The position numbers were made by a program, and so were the translations under genes. This document shows positions 17,042-25,749 of a stretch of 46,423 nucleotides of DNA, one piece after another (position 1 is the first letter of the stretch; each line of letters opens with the position of its first letter). The stretch is from Thiotrichaceae bacterium UBA973 (GTDB taxonomy: Bacteria; Pseudomonadota; Gammaproteobacteria; Eutrophobiales; Eutrophobiaceae), in assembly GCA_002292815.1 (NCBI GenBank), contig DBBX01000008.1, positions 1 through 46,423 on the forward strand. Direction: 5' to 3'. The notes beneath the pieces are model-generated. The model was not told the DNA's origin and searched no databases. It saw nothing but the letters and a program-made list of their open reading frames with translations.

Positions 17042-17455
17042 ATGAGTACTAATCACGGGCGTTGTGATTGCGGCGAATTAGAATATGAGTTTCAAGGCGA
17101 ACCGATGAATACGGTTTTTTGTTATTGTAAAACCTGTCAGTTACATACTAATTCTGACAAGTGGTTTGGCGTTTGGGTCGCTGATGACAAGTTCAAATTT
17201 GTTAAAGGTTCGCCATCCAGCTTTACGGCACTAGGTGACTCTGGCAAGGAGACACATCGTTTATTTTGTGGCAACTGTGCGACACCGATAGGTCTCAAGT
17301 GTGATGGTTTTGATATGTATTCATTATCGGCTAGCACCATTGACGGTGGTGATAGGCTATTACCAAAGATGCTTATCTATACCTCTGTAGCACCTGACTG
17401 GGCTACTTTTCCTGAAGGAATTCCAAAGTATGATATCCTCCCGCCAAGTGATTAA
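17042..17455 (+). CDS. GFA-domain (glutathione-dependent formaldehyde-activating enzyme-like) zinc protein
   Basis: The 137-residue protein has the zinc-ligand pattern of GFA/CENP-V family proteins: GRCDCGELEYEF, CYCKTCQ and CGNCATPIGLKC. Despite the name, most members are of unknown function; one founding member speeds the reaction of glutathione with formaldehyde. ATG 17042 follows AGGAG (17030-17034) at good spacing. It begins an accessory patch between queC and the transglycosylase gene. Confidence 0.85.
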   Translation: MSTNHGRCDCGELEYEFQGEPMNTVFCYCKTCQLHTNSDKWFGVWVADDKFKFVKGSPSSFTALGDSGKETHRLFCGNCATPIGLKCDGFDMYSLSASTIDGGDRLLPKMLIYTSVAPDWATFPEGIPKYDILPPSD

Positions 17456-17515
17456 GTCATTCTTGGTAGTAATTACATATTCTATCTAATTCAACACCGT
17501 AACCAATTATTCAAA

Positions 17516-17536
17516 CCACCCCATCTATTGGGGTGG
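17516..17536. terminator. GC-rich 8-bp hairpin between the GFA gene and the next ORF
   Basis: CCACCCCA (17516-17523) pairs perfectly with TGGGGTGG (17529-17536) around a five-base loop. No T-run follows on the plus strand. It is 60 bases past the GFA stop and 16 bases before the next ATG. It could be a weak terminator for the GFA gene or an element in the leader of the next gene. Confidence 0.4.
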
Positions 17537-17552
17537 CTCATATGGAATCTAC

Positions 17553-18380
17553 ATGATAAAAAAATCAATAACATATACGGACCTGATAGAAGATTTCGCT
17601 AATAGAAATATACCTATCGACACACCTGGGTTTTACGATCATCCCAATTTCATGAAGATTGAGGAAAAGAATGCCAGTTACCTAAGTAACTATGCAAAGT
17701 TCGTTGATTATCGACCAAGAGAACAATCTTATGACGACTATGTGAAATCTACAGTACCGCTTGTTGCAAAGATCTTTCACCAGAAGTTCGCCGAGCATGG
17801 TGGTTTAAAACCTGATACTAGCGTTGCCGCTTTGATTTCCAAGACCCTGGAAAAAATGAATATCTGGAATTATGTTGTAAAAGGATCGATGACAATAAAT
17901 TATCCTGCGGAATCTGAAATCGATACGCGATACTTTTGGTCTTTAGATCATGACGGCTTCACAACGGCACACGTTTGGTTGGTAGTACCACCATTCTATG
18001 TCGTCGATGTAACCTTATCGTTACACTCCTTTTCTGCAGCTGAAACAAGCTACATCGCACCGCTTATTTGCGCTGAAGCAAATAATACAGTCGAAGCTGA
18101 AATAGAAGATGTTATTTCTGAGGGCTATTGTTCACACTTACAAAACATTAACGTGGCACGTTCGGACTATTTTGCTGCGATAAGTCCGCAAACAGAAAAA
18201 TTCATCAGCGTATTTCCTGCTCGGGAAGTACTCTTAGAAAGCACCAGAATTAAATACATTCCCGTATCAGTATCTGCACCTGATGTGCCTTTCGAACAAA
18301 TGAGATCGATCCGGTTTGAAGGACAAACAGCATTCGATCTATATGAAAATGAGATAAAAGACTTAGCGGAACAAACTTAA
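17553..18380 (+). CDS. unrecognised 275-residue protein
   Basis: I do not recognise this family. The protein is soluble, with no signal peptide. Its middle part has FTTAHVWLVVPPFYVVDVTLS, in which His140 followed by Trp and Asp152 in V-D-x-T resemble the His and Asp of transglutaminase/papain-fold enzymes. However there is no cysteine before His140 (the only ones are at 173 and 193), so if the fold is right the usual nucleophile is missing. It could be an inactive member or unrelated. Its ATG lies just after a GC-rich hairpin. Codon use looks normal for the window. Confidence 0.7.
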   Translation: MIKKSITYTDLIEDFANRNIPIDTPGFYDHPNFMKIEEKNASYLSNYAKFVDYRPREQSYDDYVKSTVPLVAKIFHQKFAEHGGLKPDTSVAALISKTLEKMNIWNYVVKGSMTINYPAESEIDTRYFWSLDHDGFTTAHVWLVVPPFYVVDVTLSLHSFSAAETSYIAPLICAEANNTVEAEIEDVISEGYCSHLQNINVARSDYFAAISPQTEKFISVFPAREVLLESTRIKYIPVSVSAPDVPFEQMRSIRFEGQTAFDLYENEIKDLAEQT

Positions 18381-18401
18381 TTTAAGTCGGCATATTTTCG
18401 C

Positions 18402-18815
18402 ATGATTAAAAAAGAAAAAATCATTTAGTTTCTCGCTAAAGAGTTTCCTCAAAACAAATGTATCGTTGAGGAGATCGGAAATAAAACTGCAACCATAAAA
18501 CACAAGATAGGCATTGATGAGCTGCGCCCGGGCGGTACCGTTTCTGGACCAGTGTTAATGACCGTTGCGGATGTAGCGCTTTATGTCACTATTCTTGGCG
18601 AGATTGGGCTGGTGCCACTAACTGTCACCACTAATCTCAATATTAATTTCCTTAGAAAGCCTTCTCCGGAAAACGACATTATTGGCAAATGTAAACTGAT
18701 CAAGATTGGCAGATCGTTAGCTGTAGGCGAAGTCTTTCTTTATTCGGAAGGGGACAAGGATCCAGTTGCTCATGCTATTGGCACATACTCCATTCCACCA
18801 AAGCGTATTAACTAA
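18402..18815 (+). pseudogene. PaaI-like hotdog thioesterase gene interrupted by an in-frame amber codon
   Basis: From ATG 18402 the frame reads eight codons (MIKKEKII) and meets TAG at 18426-18428. It then continues open in the same frame to TAA 18813-18815, for 138 codons in total, the usual length of a PaaI/YigI-type thioesterase. After the stop comes the expected N-terminal helix and first strands (FLAKEFPQ...), then the catalytic region LRPGGTVSGPVLMTVADVALYV. The first usable starts after the stop are GTG 18546 and ATG 18552, which would cut into the hotdog fold. It is either a recent pseudogene, a readthrough gene, a shortened protein or a sequencing error. Its end overlaps the opposing transglycosylase gene by four bases. 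Confidence 0.65.
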
Positions 18816-21004
18816 TTTAGTCTTGCAGGATTATATAGAGGCACATACATCGCCACTTTTTGTGTTTCTGTTAAACGTATGTAATTAAAATAGCGTGTGC
18901 GAATTTCTCGCACGTAGACAACTGTTTGACCACAACGACAATAACGCTCTAGTTCGCCATCTTTATAATAGGGCTTTGCCAATGCCATCATGGCTATTTC
19001 AACATTATCAAACCACTGGTCTTTATCTAGACCCATTTCTTCCGTGAGTTCACGGGCACGTTTAACTCTGCCATATCCAGCGTTGTATGACGCAAGTGTA
19101 AACCACATACGATCTTGTAAGACAATGGAGTTTTCAAACTTGGTTCTTAAATAATTTAAATAGCGGACACCGCCATCGATGCTGCTTTCCGGGTTATTTA
19201 CATCGCTTACGCCCATTAATTCAGCAGTCGAGGGAATCATCTGCATCAAGCCCTGTGCACCTGCGTATGAGTTAGCCTCAGGATTAAATTGACTCTCCTG
19301 GAACATCAATGCTGTTATTAAACGCCAGTCGAACCCATATTCAGCGGAATATTGCTGTGTCATGTCATCGTATGGCGATAATGATGTAAATTGAGATAAT
19401 CTAGTCTTTCCTGCCTTTTTTATTTGCGGTTGCTCAAAATACTTTGCGTGTAGAACATTATACTTTTCTTTGCGAAACTCTTTTTTAACAAAATTATTCA
19501 AGGAGTCGAACAATTGTTGATCATCCGTTCTTACCGCCCACCTGTGTGCTTGTGGTTCAGATAGTATAAATTGTGATTTTATGCCTACGCTTGCAGATTT
19601 CTCTGCTGTAATCTGGTGGTTCCCGGCAATGGTCAAGTCATACATGCCGAGCGCAACCATTAACATGGTGCCCTCCAAGTTGATGCCATCATCAGCCTTG
19701 ACCAGTTCGAACTCCAAACCCTGATCTTTAAGCTTTAGCATATAGTCCCAGTATGGGCTGTCTTGTGCCAGAGTGATTCTTCTGCCAGCAAGTTCACGCA
19801 GATCAATAATAGATTTTTCATTGTTACGTCCGATTATTACTGGACTGGCATAATTATATGGCGCTGCGTATTGGACTGATTTGTTTTCATTAATAATACT
19901 ACTGGGTAATGATGCCGCGATAACATCTCCCTTACCGCTTTTAAGTAACTCAAACATTTCTTCTTGTGTGCTTGCTAAAACAACATCCAAACGCAAGCGG
20001 TAACGTGAAGCAAATTGTTTTAATAATTCGTACTCGAATCCAAACAACTGGCCATTATGTAAATAGTAGTGAGATGGGGTTGCATACGTTATTACCCGTA
20101 AAACGCCTCTCTCTTTGATTGAAGGAAGATCTTCAAAATAGACTGATGCGATATCGTGTGTCAGGTGTTGCTGGTTTAGATACTGATTTAACGTTTTATG
20201 TAAATCTTCAGCATCATTTCTTACCGCCCATGCCATTCTGCGCTGCTCAGTCAGATTAAAGCTTGCTCGAAGCTCTAAATTTGATGGCAAATACTTATCA
20301 AGAAATAGACTGTCAGCTACCACTAAATCGTACTGTGCTGTTTTTACACGCTGCATGATCTCATCATATGAGACGCTGGCTGGTATCTCATGCAATACCA
20401 TGCCTACCTGCGTCTTTGATAACTCAAGCAATTCTTTCCAAACAGGGGAGTCCTTATAAGCAGCAACCTGTCGACCGGCAAGATCCTCACTACGACTTAT
20501 GCGACTATTATTAGCACGTTCGACTATCTTATATGTTGAATTTGCCCAGACATGGGAAAAGCTAACCTGATCTTGAATGCTTGCGGAAAGCCTCTGATCT
20601 TGCCCTACTATTATATCACCTTTACCCTTTACTAATTCAGGCAACAACTCCCAATCGTTATCCACATAGATCCAGCTCAGGCCCAAATGATTTAGATGAG
20701 CAAATTCTTCTATAAGCTGTCGCTCTGTTCGACTAATGACACATTCGTTTGCTTTTCTGTGCAGCAGAATACGAATCTTTTTACGTTCCTTAATAGCTGG
20801 CAGATCATGAGCATCAGATAAAACATTAAACGCATCTGATTTTTCAATTTGTGAGACAGGGGCATCACAAAAATTTTGATACGCTATTTTATCATTTTGC
20901 TCGCTAGCAAATATTGTAATGGGAAATAAGAACGCGAAAACAATGACAAAACCTCTTGGATAAGAGTTTGTAGTGAACGAGTGATTAATTTTCATTAAAT
21001 TCAT
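18812..21004 (-). CDS. lytic transglycosylase with two tandem solute-binding domains (MltF-like)
   Basis: The predicted 730-residue protein has a signal peptide (ending about FAS, residue 34), one family-3 solute-binding domain at about 70-290, a second at about 293-525, and a C-terminal SLT transglycosylase domain at about 545-715. The SLT domain keeps the catalytic Glu in LMFQESQFNPEANSYAGAQGLMQ and the ASYNAGYGRV motif. MltF of E. coli (518 residues) has one binding domain, so this one is duplicated. The enzyme should cleave peptidoglycan in the periplasm, with the binding domains sensing or recruiting a ligand. ATG 21004 has a GAGG upstream; in-frame starts at 21016 and 21019 are possible. 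Confidence 0.88.
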   Translation of the reverse strand: MNLMKINHSFTTNSYPRGFVIVFAFLFPITIFASEQNDKIAYQNFCDAPVSQIEKSDAFNVLSDAHDLPAIKERKKIRILLHRKANECVISRTERQLIEEFAHLNHLGLSWIYVDNDWELLPELVKGKGDIIVGQDQRLSASIQDQVSFSHVWANSTYKIVERANNSRISRSEDLAGRQVAAYKDSPVWKELLELSKTQVGMVLHEIPASVSYDEIMQRVKTAQYDLVVADSLFLDKYLPSNLELRASFNLTEQRRMAWAVRNDAEDLHKTLNQYLNQQHLTHDIASVYFEDLPSIKERGVLRVITYATPSHYYLHNGQLFGFEYELLKQFASRYRLRLDVVLASTQEEMFELLKSGKGDVIAASLPSSIINENKSVQYAAPYNYASPVIIGRNNEKSIIDLRELAGRRITLAQDSPYWDYMLKLKDQGLEFELVKADDGINLEGTMLMVALGMYDLTIAGNHQITAEKSASVGIKSQFILSEPQAHRWAVRTDDQQLFDSLNNFVKKEFRKEKYNVLHAKYFEQPQIKKAGKTRLSQFTSLSPYDDMTQQYSAEYGFDWRLITALMFQESQFNPEANSYAGAQGLMQMIPSTAELMGVSDVNNPESSIDGGVRYLNYLRTKFENSIVLQDRMWFTLASYNAGYGRVKRARELTEEMGLDKDQWFDNVEIAMMALAKPYYKDGELERYCRCGQTVVYVREIRTRYFNYIRLTETQKVAMYVPLYNPARLN

Positions 21005-21039
21005 ACTCGACCTCATCAAGCTGGCTTAAGCAGCTGAAA

Positions 21040-21051
21040 ATTCGCGCGAAT
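21040..21051. promoter_or_regulatory. 12-bp perfect palindrome upstream of the transglycosylase gene
   Basis: ATTCGCGCGAAT is its own reverse complement and lies 36 bases before the ATG at 21004 on the minus strand. A TATAAT on the minus strand lies a little further upstream, so the palindrome falls near the likely transcription start and could be an operator. Confidence 0.35.
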
Positions 21052-21104
21052 AATACCCTGTTCCAGGCGATTATTATATATATAGTGGTAAAAATATCTA
21101 GAGC

Positions 21105-21130
21105 TACAAGATGTAGGAATCAATCTTGTA
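21105..21130. repeat. 8-bp perfect inverted repeat in the murU-transglycosylase gap
   Basis: TACAAGAT (21105-21112) and ATCTTGTA (21123-21130) are exact complements around ten bases. On the minus strand it is followed within about ten bases by a short T-run, so it could be a weak terminator after murU, or a regulator site for the next gene. The rest of this 236-base gap (21020-21255) shows no coding frame. Confidence 0.35.
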
Positions 21131-21255
21131 TGATCCGAAGAAATTACCACAGATTATGTTGCGCTGCAATATTCTTGCTGGAATTTAATTAAAAGAGCTA
21201 AACGGGTAACTTTTGTGCAAACACAGATGATAGTTTGTTAGTGTTTACTTTCTCT

Positions 21256-21915
21256 TTATGCTCTGCTTTTATTAACCTCGTCTAAGCGTTGGGGTGTACC
21301 GATATCGTTCCAATAGCCGGCGAAATGTTGGCCGCTCAGTCTATTCTCCTGTGCAGAATGACGTAACAAAGGTGCCAATGGCAGTTTCCCGCAAGCACAA
21401 TCTTTGAAGAACGCTGCAGAATAAATCCCTATGCCACTATAGGTCAGCCTCTGTGTTCCGTCATTCCTTAGCAAGCCACCCTCAAGCGCAAAGTCACCTT
21501 CTGGATTGTGTGGTGGATTATCTACCAACACCAGATGCCCATCTATATTCAGTTCCTTTGGCAATGACTGATAGTCAAAATCACTATAGATATCCGCATT
21601 AGCGACGATGAATGGCTCATCGCCCAACAACGGTAATGCCTTAATAATGCCGCCTGCGGTTTCAAGTGGCTCATCGCCTTCCTCAGAATAGAGTATTGAG
21701 ACACCTAAGCTTTGCCCTGTTCCCAGATAATGCTGTATTTGCTTTCCTAAACGCCCGGTGTTAATAATAATTCTTTCGATACCAGCCAAGTTCAGGGCCT
21801 CAATCTGATGGACAATAAGTGGTTTACCTGCGACCTCTAACAACGGCTTTGGTACCGTATCGGACAATGGACGCATACGCTCCCCTCGTCCTGCTGCAAG
21901 GATCATGGCGATCAT
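21256..21915 (-). CDS. murU: N-acetylmuramate alpha-1-phosphate uridylyltransferase
   Basis: MurU makes UDP-MurNAc from MurNAc-1-phosphate in a peptidoglycan recycling route that bypasses fosfomycin-sensitive MurA. The protein (219 residues from ATG 21915) begins MIAMILAAGRGERMRPLSDTVPKPLLEVAGKP, the nucleotidyltransferase signature. I chose this start because its ATG overlaps the amgK TGA as ATGA; a longer frame to 21957 would overlap amgK by 46 bases. The pairing with amgK supports murU over other sugar nucleotidyltransferases. Confidence 0.92.
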   Translation of the reverse strand: MIAMILAAGRGERMRPLSDTVPKPLLEVAGKPLIVHQIEALNLAGIERIIINTGRLGKQIQHYLGTGQSLGVSILYSEEGDEPLETAGGIIKALPLLGDEPFIVANADIYSDFDYQSLPKELNIDGHLVLVDNPPHNPEGDFALEGGLLRNDGTQRLTYSGIGIYSAAFFKDCACGKLPLAPLLRHSAQENRLSGQHFAGYWNDIGTPQRLDEVNKSRA

Positions 21916-22898
21916 TTTTCTAATCCCGGTAATACTGAGGCCTCTAAAAGCTGGCACAAAGGCGATAGTTCTTTATACGTAGAGCGGAGATCTACTATAT
22001 AAGACAGGGTCCTGGGAACGTCCTTCAGGAAGCCATGCTTGCCATCCCGGTGGGACAGGCGCGCAAAGATGCCGCTGGCCTTAAGATGTCGTTGTACGCC
22101 CATCAAGTCAAACCAACGCTGAAACTGATCTCGATCGATGTCTAACTTACTCTCATGCATGGCCAGCTCGTTTAAATAGAAGTTAACCCAGCCATTAACC
22201 TCCTTTGTCGTCCATTTGATATAACAGTCTTTCAATAAAGACACCAGGTCATAAGTAATAGGACCCTCAACTGCGTCCTGAAAATCTATCACGCCCGGAT
22301 TATTTTCCCTGGTCAACATTAGATTTCTGGAATGAAAGTCTCTATGCACAAAGACCTGTGGCTGCTCTAATGCATTTGTCACTAGTAAATCAAACAAGGC
22401 ATCAATAGCGTTGGTTTGCTCGGTATCTAATACAATCCTTAAATGTTTATCCAGCAGCCAATCCGTGAATAGGCTCATCTCGCGTCTTAATAATGCTTCG
22501 TCATACTTATTTAATTCTTTTGCATCGCTACTGAGTTGCATAGAGAGGATAGCTTGAATAGCATCGGTATAAAGCGTATTTGCGGTCAAATTACTGAGCT
22601 TATTTAAATAGTGATCATCACCAAAGTCGCTGAGTAATAAAAAGCCCTGTTTCAAATCCATATTATGTATGATGGGCACGTTGACATTACTCGCATGCAA
22701 AATATTGCTTACGCTGACGAATGGTTTGCAATCCTCTTGATCTGGAGGCGCATCCATAACAATAAATGTCTGCTTATCTACGGCCAAACGATAGTAGTAA
22801 CGGAAACTGGCATCTTCTGATGCCGGCTTTAGAATAAAATCACTGGTTTCAAGAGTCGCTCTTAGCCAGTCCTGTAGAGATTCGAAACGTTCAGACAT
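21912..22898 (-). CDS. amgK: N-acetylmuramate/N-acetylglucosamine anomeric kinase
   Basis: AmgK phosphorylates MurNAc and GlcNAc at the anomeric position for MurU. The 328-residue protein belongs to the aminoglycoside phosphotransferase fold: the catalytic loop is VFVHRDFHSRNLML and the metal-binding segment GVIDFQDAVEGP. The length and the four-base overlap with murU match the Pseudomonas pair. It is divergent from the yrbG-like gene, with a shared promoter region at 22899-23034. Confidence 0.93.
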   Translation of the reverse strand: MSERFESLQDWLRATLETSDFILKPASEDASFRYYYRLAVDKQTFIVMDAPPDQEDCKPFVSVSNILHASNVNVPIIHNMDLKQGFLLLSDFGDDHYLNKLSNLTANTLYTDAIQAILSMQLSSDAKELNKYDEALLRREMSLFTDWLLDKHLRIVLDTEQTNAIDALFDLLVTNALEQPQVFVHRDFHSRNLMLTRENNPGVIDFQDAVEGPITYDLVSLLKDCYIKWTTKEVNGWVNFYLNELAMHESKLDIDRDQFQRWFDLMGVQRHLKASGIFARLSHRDGKHGFLKDVPRTLSYIVDLRSTYKELSPLCQLLEASVLPGLEK

Positions 22899-23034
22899 AT
22901 AAAGTAATTCAATAATTGATCGTAGACAGTCTATGTTTTTTTATGAATAAGGTAAAAACTTGCTTGCGCTATTTTTCAGCGCCGCCTTAATCTGGCATCA
23001 TCTTGTTAACTTAATATTGGGGAATAACTAGCCA

Positions 23035-24006
23035 ATGCTGGTTTCGTGTTTATTTGTCTTGATCGGGCTCGTGCTGCTTATTTATGGCGCTGATATGTTC
23101 GTCAACGGCGCATCAAGTATTGCACGTCAACTTGGTATGCCGCCATTAATTATTGGTTTGACCATTGTCGGCTTTGCTACCTCGGCTCCGGAAATACTTG
23201 TTGGCTCTGTCTCTGCCTTGCAAGACAAAACGGCCATCGCTATTGGCAACGCCCTGGGATCAAATATTACTAATATCGGCCTGGTGTTGGGGGTAAGCAT
23301 ATTATTACTACCCATTACTGTCGCTTCACGCACCATAAAAAGAGAGTATGGATTGATGTGTGTCTCACTCATCATCGCATTGCTGTTGATGCTGGATGGC
23401 CACTTAAGTCGCATTGACGCGATTATATTGCTTGTCTCACTAATAGGATCATTAGTATGGATTATTTGGATAGCAAAAAAATCAGCTGCCAATGATCCGC
23501 TCATAAGAGAATTTGAACAAGAGTTAAACAAAGCCGAGCCAACAAAGACAGCCGTGGCAAAACTGTTAATAGGACTGATATTGCTCGTCGGGGGTGCTGA
23601 TTTACTGGTTCGTGGCGCAGTATTTATTGCCGAATCTTACGGGGTGTCCGATCTTGTTATTGGCTTGACCATTATTGCCATTGGTACCAGCTTGCCAGAA
23701 CTTGCCGCATCCATTGCCAGTATTCTAAAAAAGGAAGCCGATATTGCCATTGGCAATATCATTGGCTCAAATATGTTTAATATTCTTGCAGTTTTAGGTA
23801 TTCCAGCATTAATCAACCCTGATTATTTTGCCAGCGAAGTATTAACTAGAGATTATCCGGCGATGATGGGCTTATCTTTATTATTGGGCGCGATGATATT
23901 TATATCAAGCAAGGGTAAACTGGTCCGGACAGAAGGCGCGATATTGTTAGCCTGCTTTATCGGCTACCAGTATATCCTGTTTTCTCAAACCATTATGACG
24001 ACCTAG
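23035..24006 (+). CDS. yrbG: calcium/sodium antiporter (CaCA family)
   Basis: The 323-residue membrane protein has two homologous halves of about five helices, each with an alpha-repeat: GFATSAPEILVGSVSAL with GNALGSNITNIGLV in the first half, and IGTSLPELAASIASIL with GNIIGSNMFNIL in the second. These repeats bind Ca2+ and Na+ in the family. It is the first gene of the block leading to kdsD and the lpt genes, as in E. coli, though its link to LPS is not understood. Confidence 0.93.
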   Translation: MLVSCLFVLIGLVLLIYGADMFVNGASSIARQLGMPPLIIGLTIVGFATSAPEILVGSVSALQDKTAIAIGNALGSNITNIGLVLGVSILLLPITVASRTIKREYGLMCVSLIIALLLMLDGHLSRIDAIILLVSLIGSLVWIIWIAKKSAANDPLIREFEQELNKAEPTKTAVAKLLIGLILLVGGADLLVRGAVFIAESYGVSDLVIGLTIIAIGTSLPELAASIASILKKEADIAIGNIIGSNMFNILAVLGIPALINPDYFASEVLTRDYPAMMGLSLLLGAMIFISSKGKLVRTEGAILLACFIGYQYILFSQTIMTT

Positions 24007-24009
24007 ACC

Positions 24010-24990
24010 ATGAATGAGATAAGCCCTGATAAATTTATAGCACTCGGAAAAGCAGTCATAGAGACTGAGCAGACTGCGCTTACAGAGTTAATAGATCGTG
24101 TTGATGATAAGTTTGTTAGTGCTTGTAATATTTTGCTTCAGTGTGAAGGACGCGTTGTTGTCATTGGCATGGGCAAGTCAGGGCATATTGGCAACAAGAT
24201 AGCGGCAACATTAGCAAGTACAGGGACGCCGGCTTTCTTTGTACATCCTGGAGAAGCCAGTCATGGCGATCTGGGCATGATAACCAACAAAGATGTCGTC
24301 ATGGTGTTATCTAACTCAGGCGAAACCGATGAAGTCGTCGCTTTATTGCCGGTTATTAAAAGATTAAATACCCCCATGATTGCGTTAACCGGAAGACCGG
24401 ATTCAACACTCGCAAACACTGCTACAGTTAATATTGATGTGAGCGTCAGCAAAGAAGCCTGTCCACTTGGCCTGGCACCAACATCTAGCACTACCGCCAC
24501 ACTTGCTATGGGTGACGCAATTTCAATAGCATTGCTGGAGGCGCGTGGTTTTAATGAAAATGATTTTGCTTTATCACATCCGGGCGGCACATTAGGACGA
24601 CGCTTGTTATTGCATGTCGGCGATATAATGCATACCGATAATGAAATACCAAAAGTCCCAGCATCGGCCTTACTAAGCGAGGCATTAATTGAAATGACAC
24701 AAAAAGGGCTGGGTGTTACAACTATTGTCGATGCAAATGAAACTATATTAGGTATCTTTACCGATGGTGATTTACGTCGAACGCTAGATTCAAACATCGA
24801 TATCAATACTTGTCTTGTAAAAGACGTCATGACTAAAAATGGTAAAAACATAAAAGCCAATTCGCTGGCTGCTTCTGCGCTGGCGCTTATGGAAAAACAC
24901 AGCATCAATGCACTGGTGGTGGTTGATGAACAAGAAAAGTTAATCGGTATTTTAAATATGCATGATTTACTGCGCGCACGAGTCGTATGA
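24010..24990 (+). CDS. kdsD: D-arabinose 5-phosphate isomerase
   Basis: KdsD converts ribulose 5-phosphate to arabinose 5-phosphate, the first step to Kdo for LPS. The 326-residue protein has an N-terminal SIS domain (about 35-175) with VVVIGMGKSGHIGNKIAATLASTGTPAFFVHP and SNSGETDEVV, then two CBS domains (about 205-326). It starts three bases after the antiporter stop. Confidence 0.96.
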   Translation: MNEISPDKFIALGKAVIETEQTALTELIDRVDDKFVSACNILLQCEGRVVVIGMGKSGHIGNKIAATLASTGTPAFFVHPGEASHGDLGMITNKDVVMVLSNSGETDEVVALLPVIKRLNTPMIALTGRPDSTLANTATVNIDVSVSKEACPLGLAPTSSTTATLAMGDAISIALLEARGFNENDFALSHPGGTLGRRLLLHVGDIMHTDNEIPKVPASALLSEALIEMTQKGLGVTTIVDANETILGIFTDGDLRRTLDSNIDINTCLVKDVMTKNGKNIKANSLAASALALMEKHSINALVVVDEQEKLIGILNMHDLLRARVV

Positions 24991-25186
24991 CCGGCACCAT
25001 AAAAGAGCACTGTTCTCGTGATGATCGCCATGGATGGTGGAAAAATAGATTTTGCAGGAGCAAAAATCTGCAAGTCGTCGTTTCCGTGATTGAAACCTCA
25101 AGCATATTTATACACTGCAGTTCTCCGCACGGAGACGCCTCACTCTCACGAAAAAATCACTATTTTTAATCGCACCCGAGAAATAT
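24991..25186. other. 196-base non-coding spacer with competing hairpins between kdsD and kdsC
   Basis: No credible gene lies here; a 60-codon frame at 24987 has no protein-like composition. At 25047-25073 two stems exclude each other: AGATTTTGC with GCAAAAATCT (one bulge), and TTGCAG with CTGCAA. Further on is CTCCG-CA-CGGAG. At 25152-25167 AAAAAT and ATTTTT flank CACT. The spacer breaks an otherwise tight operon and may hold processing, attenuation or promoter signals for kdsC-lptCA. Confidence 0.4.
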
Positions 25187-25720
25187 ATGGATAAAAAAAT
25201 GATTATGGAAAAGGCCGCTAACATCAAGCTGGCGGTATTTGATGTTGATGGCGTATTAACCGATGGCAGACTTATTCTTGGTGAAAGCGGTAACGAATAT
25301 AAGTCTTTTCATGTGCGTGACGGGCATGGTCTAGTTATGTTGTTGGAGACCGGCTGCAAGATCGCGATTATTACTGCGCGCTCCTCAAATATCGTTGCGG
25401 AACGAATGGCGTCTCTCGGCATCAAATATGTTTTTCAAGGTGAAAAAGATAAGGGGGCAAGACTGCTAAAACTTATTCAAGAGCTTGGCCTTGAACCAGA
25501 ACATGTTGCTTATGTCGGCGATGATGTGATTGATTTGCCTGCGATGATTCGCGTCGGACTGCCTATTGCTGTCGCTGACGCACACATTGAAGTCAAAAAT
25601 AATGCCGCATGGACAACAGAAAACCGTGGTGGGCAAGGTGCCGTAAGAGAGGCTTGTGAATTAATCATGCGTGCCCAGAATAAATATGATGATCGAATTA
25701 AAAGATACCTCTCTGTTTAA
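25187..25720 (+). CDS. kdsC: 3-deoxy-D-manno-octulosonate 8-phosphate phosphatase
   Basis: KdsC removes phosphate from Kdo-8-phosphate. The 177-residue HAD-family protein lacks a cap domain. It shows motif I as FDVDGVLTDG, motif II as ITARSS, a Lys in FQGEKDKG and motif III as YVGDDVIDLPAM. It precedes lptC, the usual order. Confidence 0.95.
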   Translation: MDKKMIMEKAANIKLAVFDVDGVLTDGRLILGESGNEYKSFHVRDGHGLVMLLETGCKIAIITARSSNIVAERMASLGIKYVFQGEKDKGARLLKLIQELGLEPEHVAYVGDDVIDLPAMIRVGLPIAVADAHIEVKNNAAWTTENRGGQGAVREACELIMRAQNKYDDRIKRYLSV

Positions 25721-25749
25721 ATCGCTATGACTTCGATTAAATTAAATTA

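Noticed and set aside
24261..25073. A 270-codon minus-strand frame opposite kdsD
   Set aside because: kdsD is a clear, full-length gene on the other strand, and the frame has the Ser/Thr/Ile-rich character of antisense translation.
24987..25169. 60-codon frame overlapping the kdsD stop as ATGA
   Set aside because: The overlap looks like coupling, but the peptide is rich in Cys, His, Ser and Trp without pattern, and the DNA is full of short stems; non-coding is more likely.
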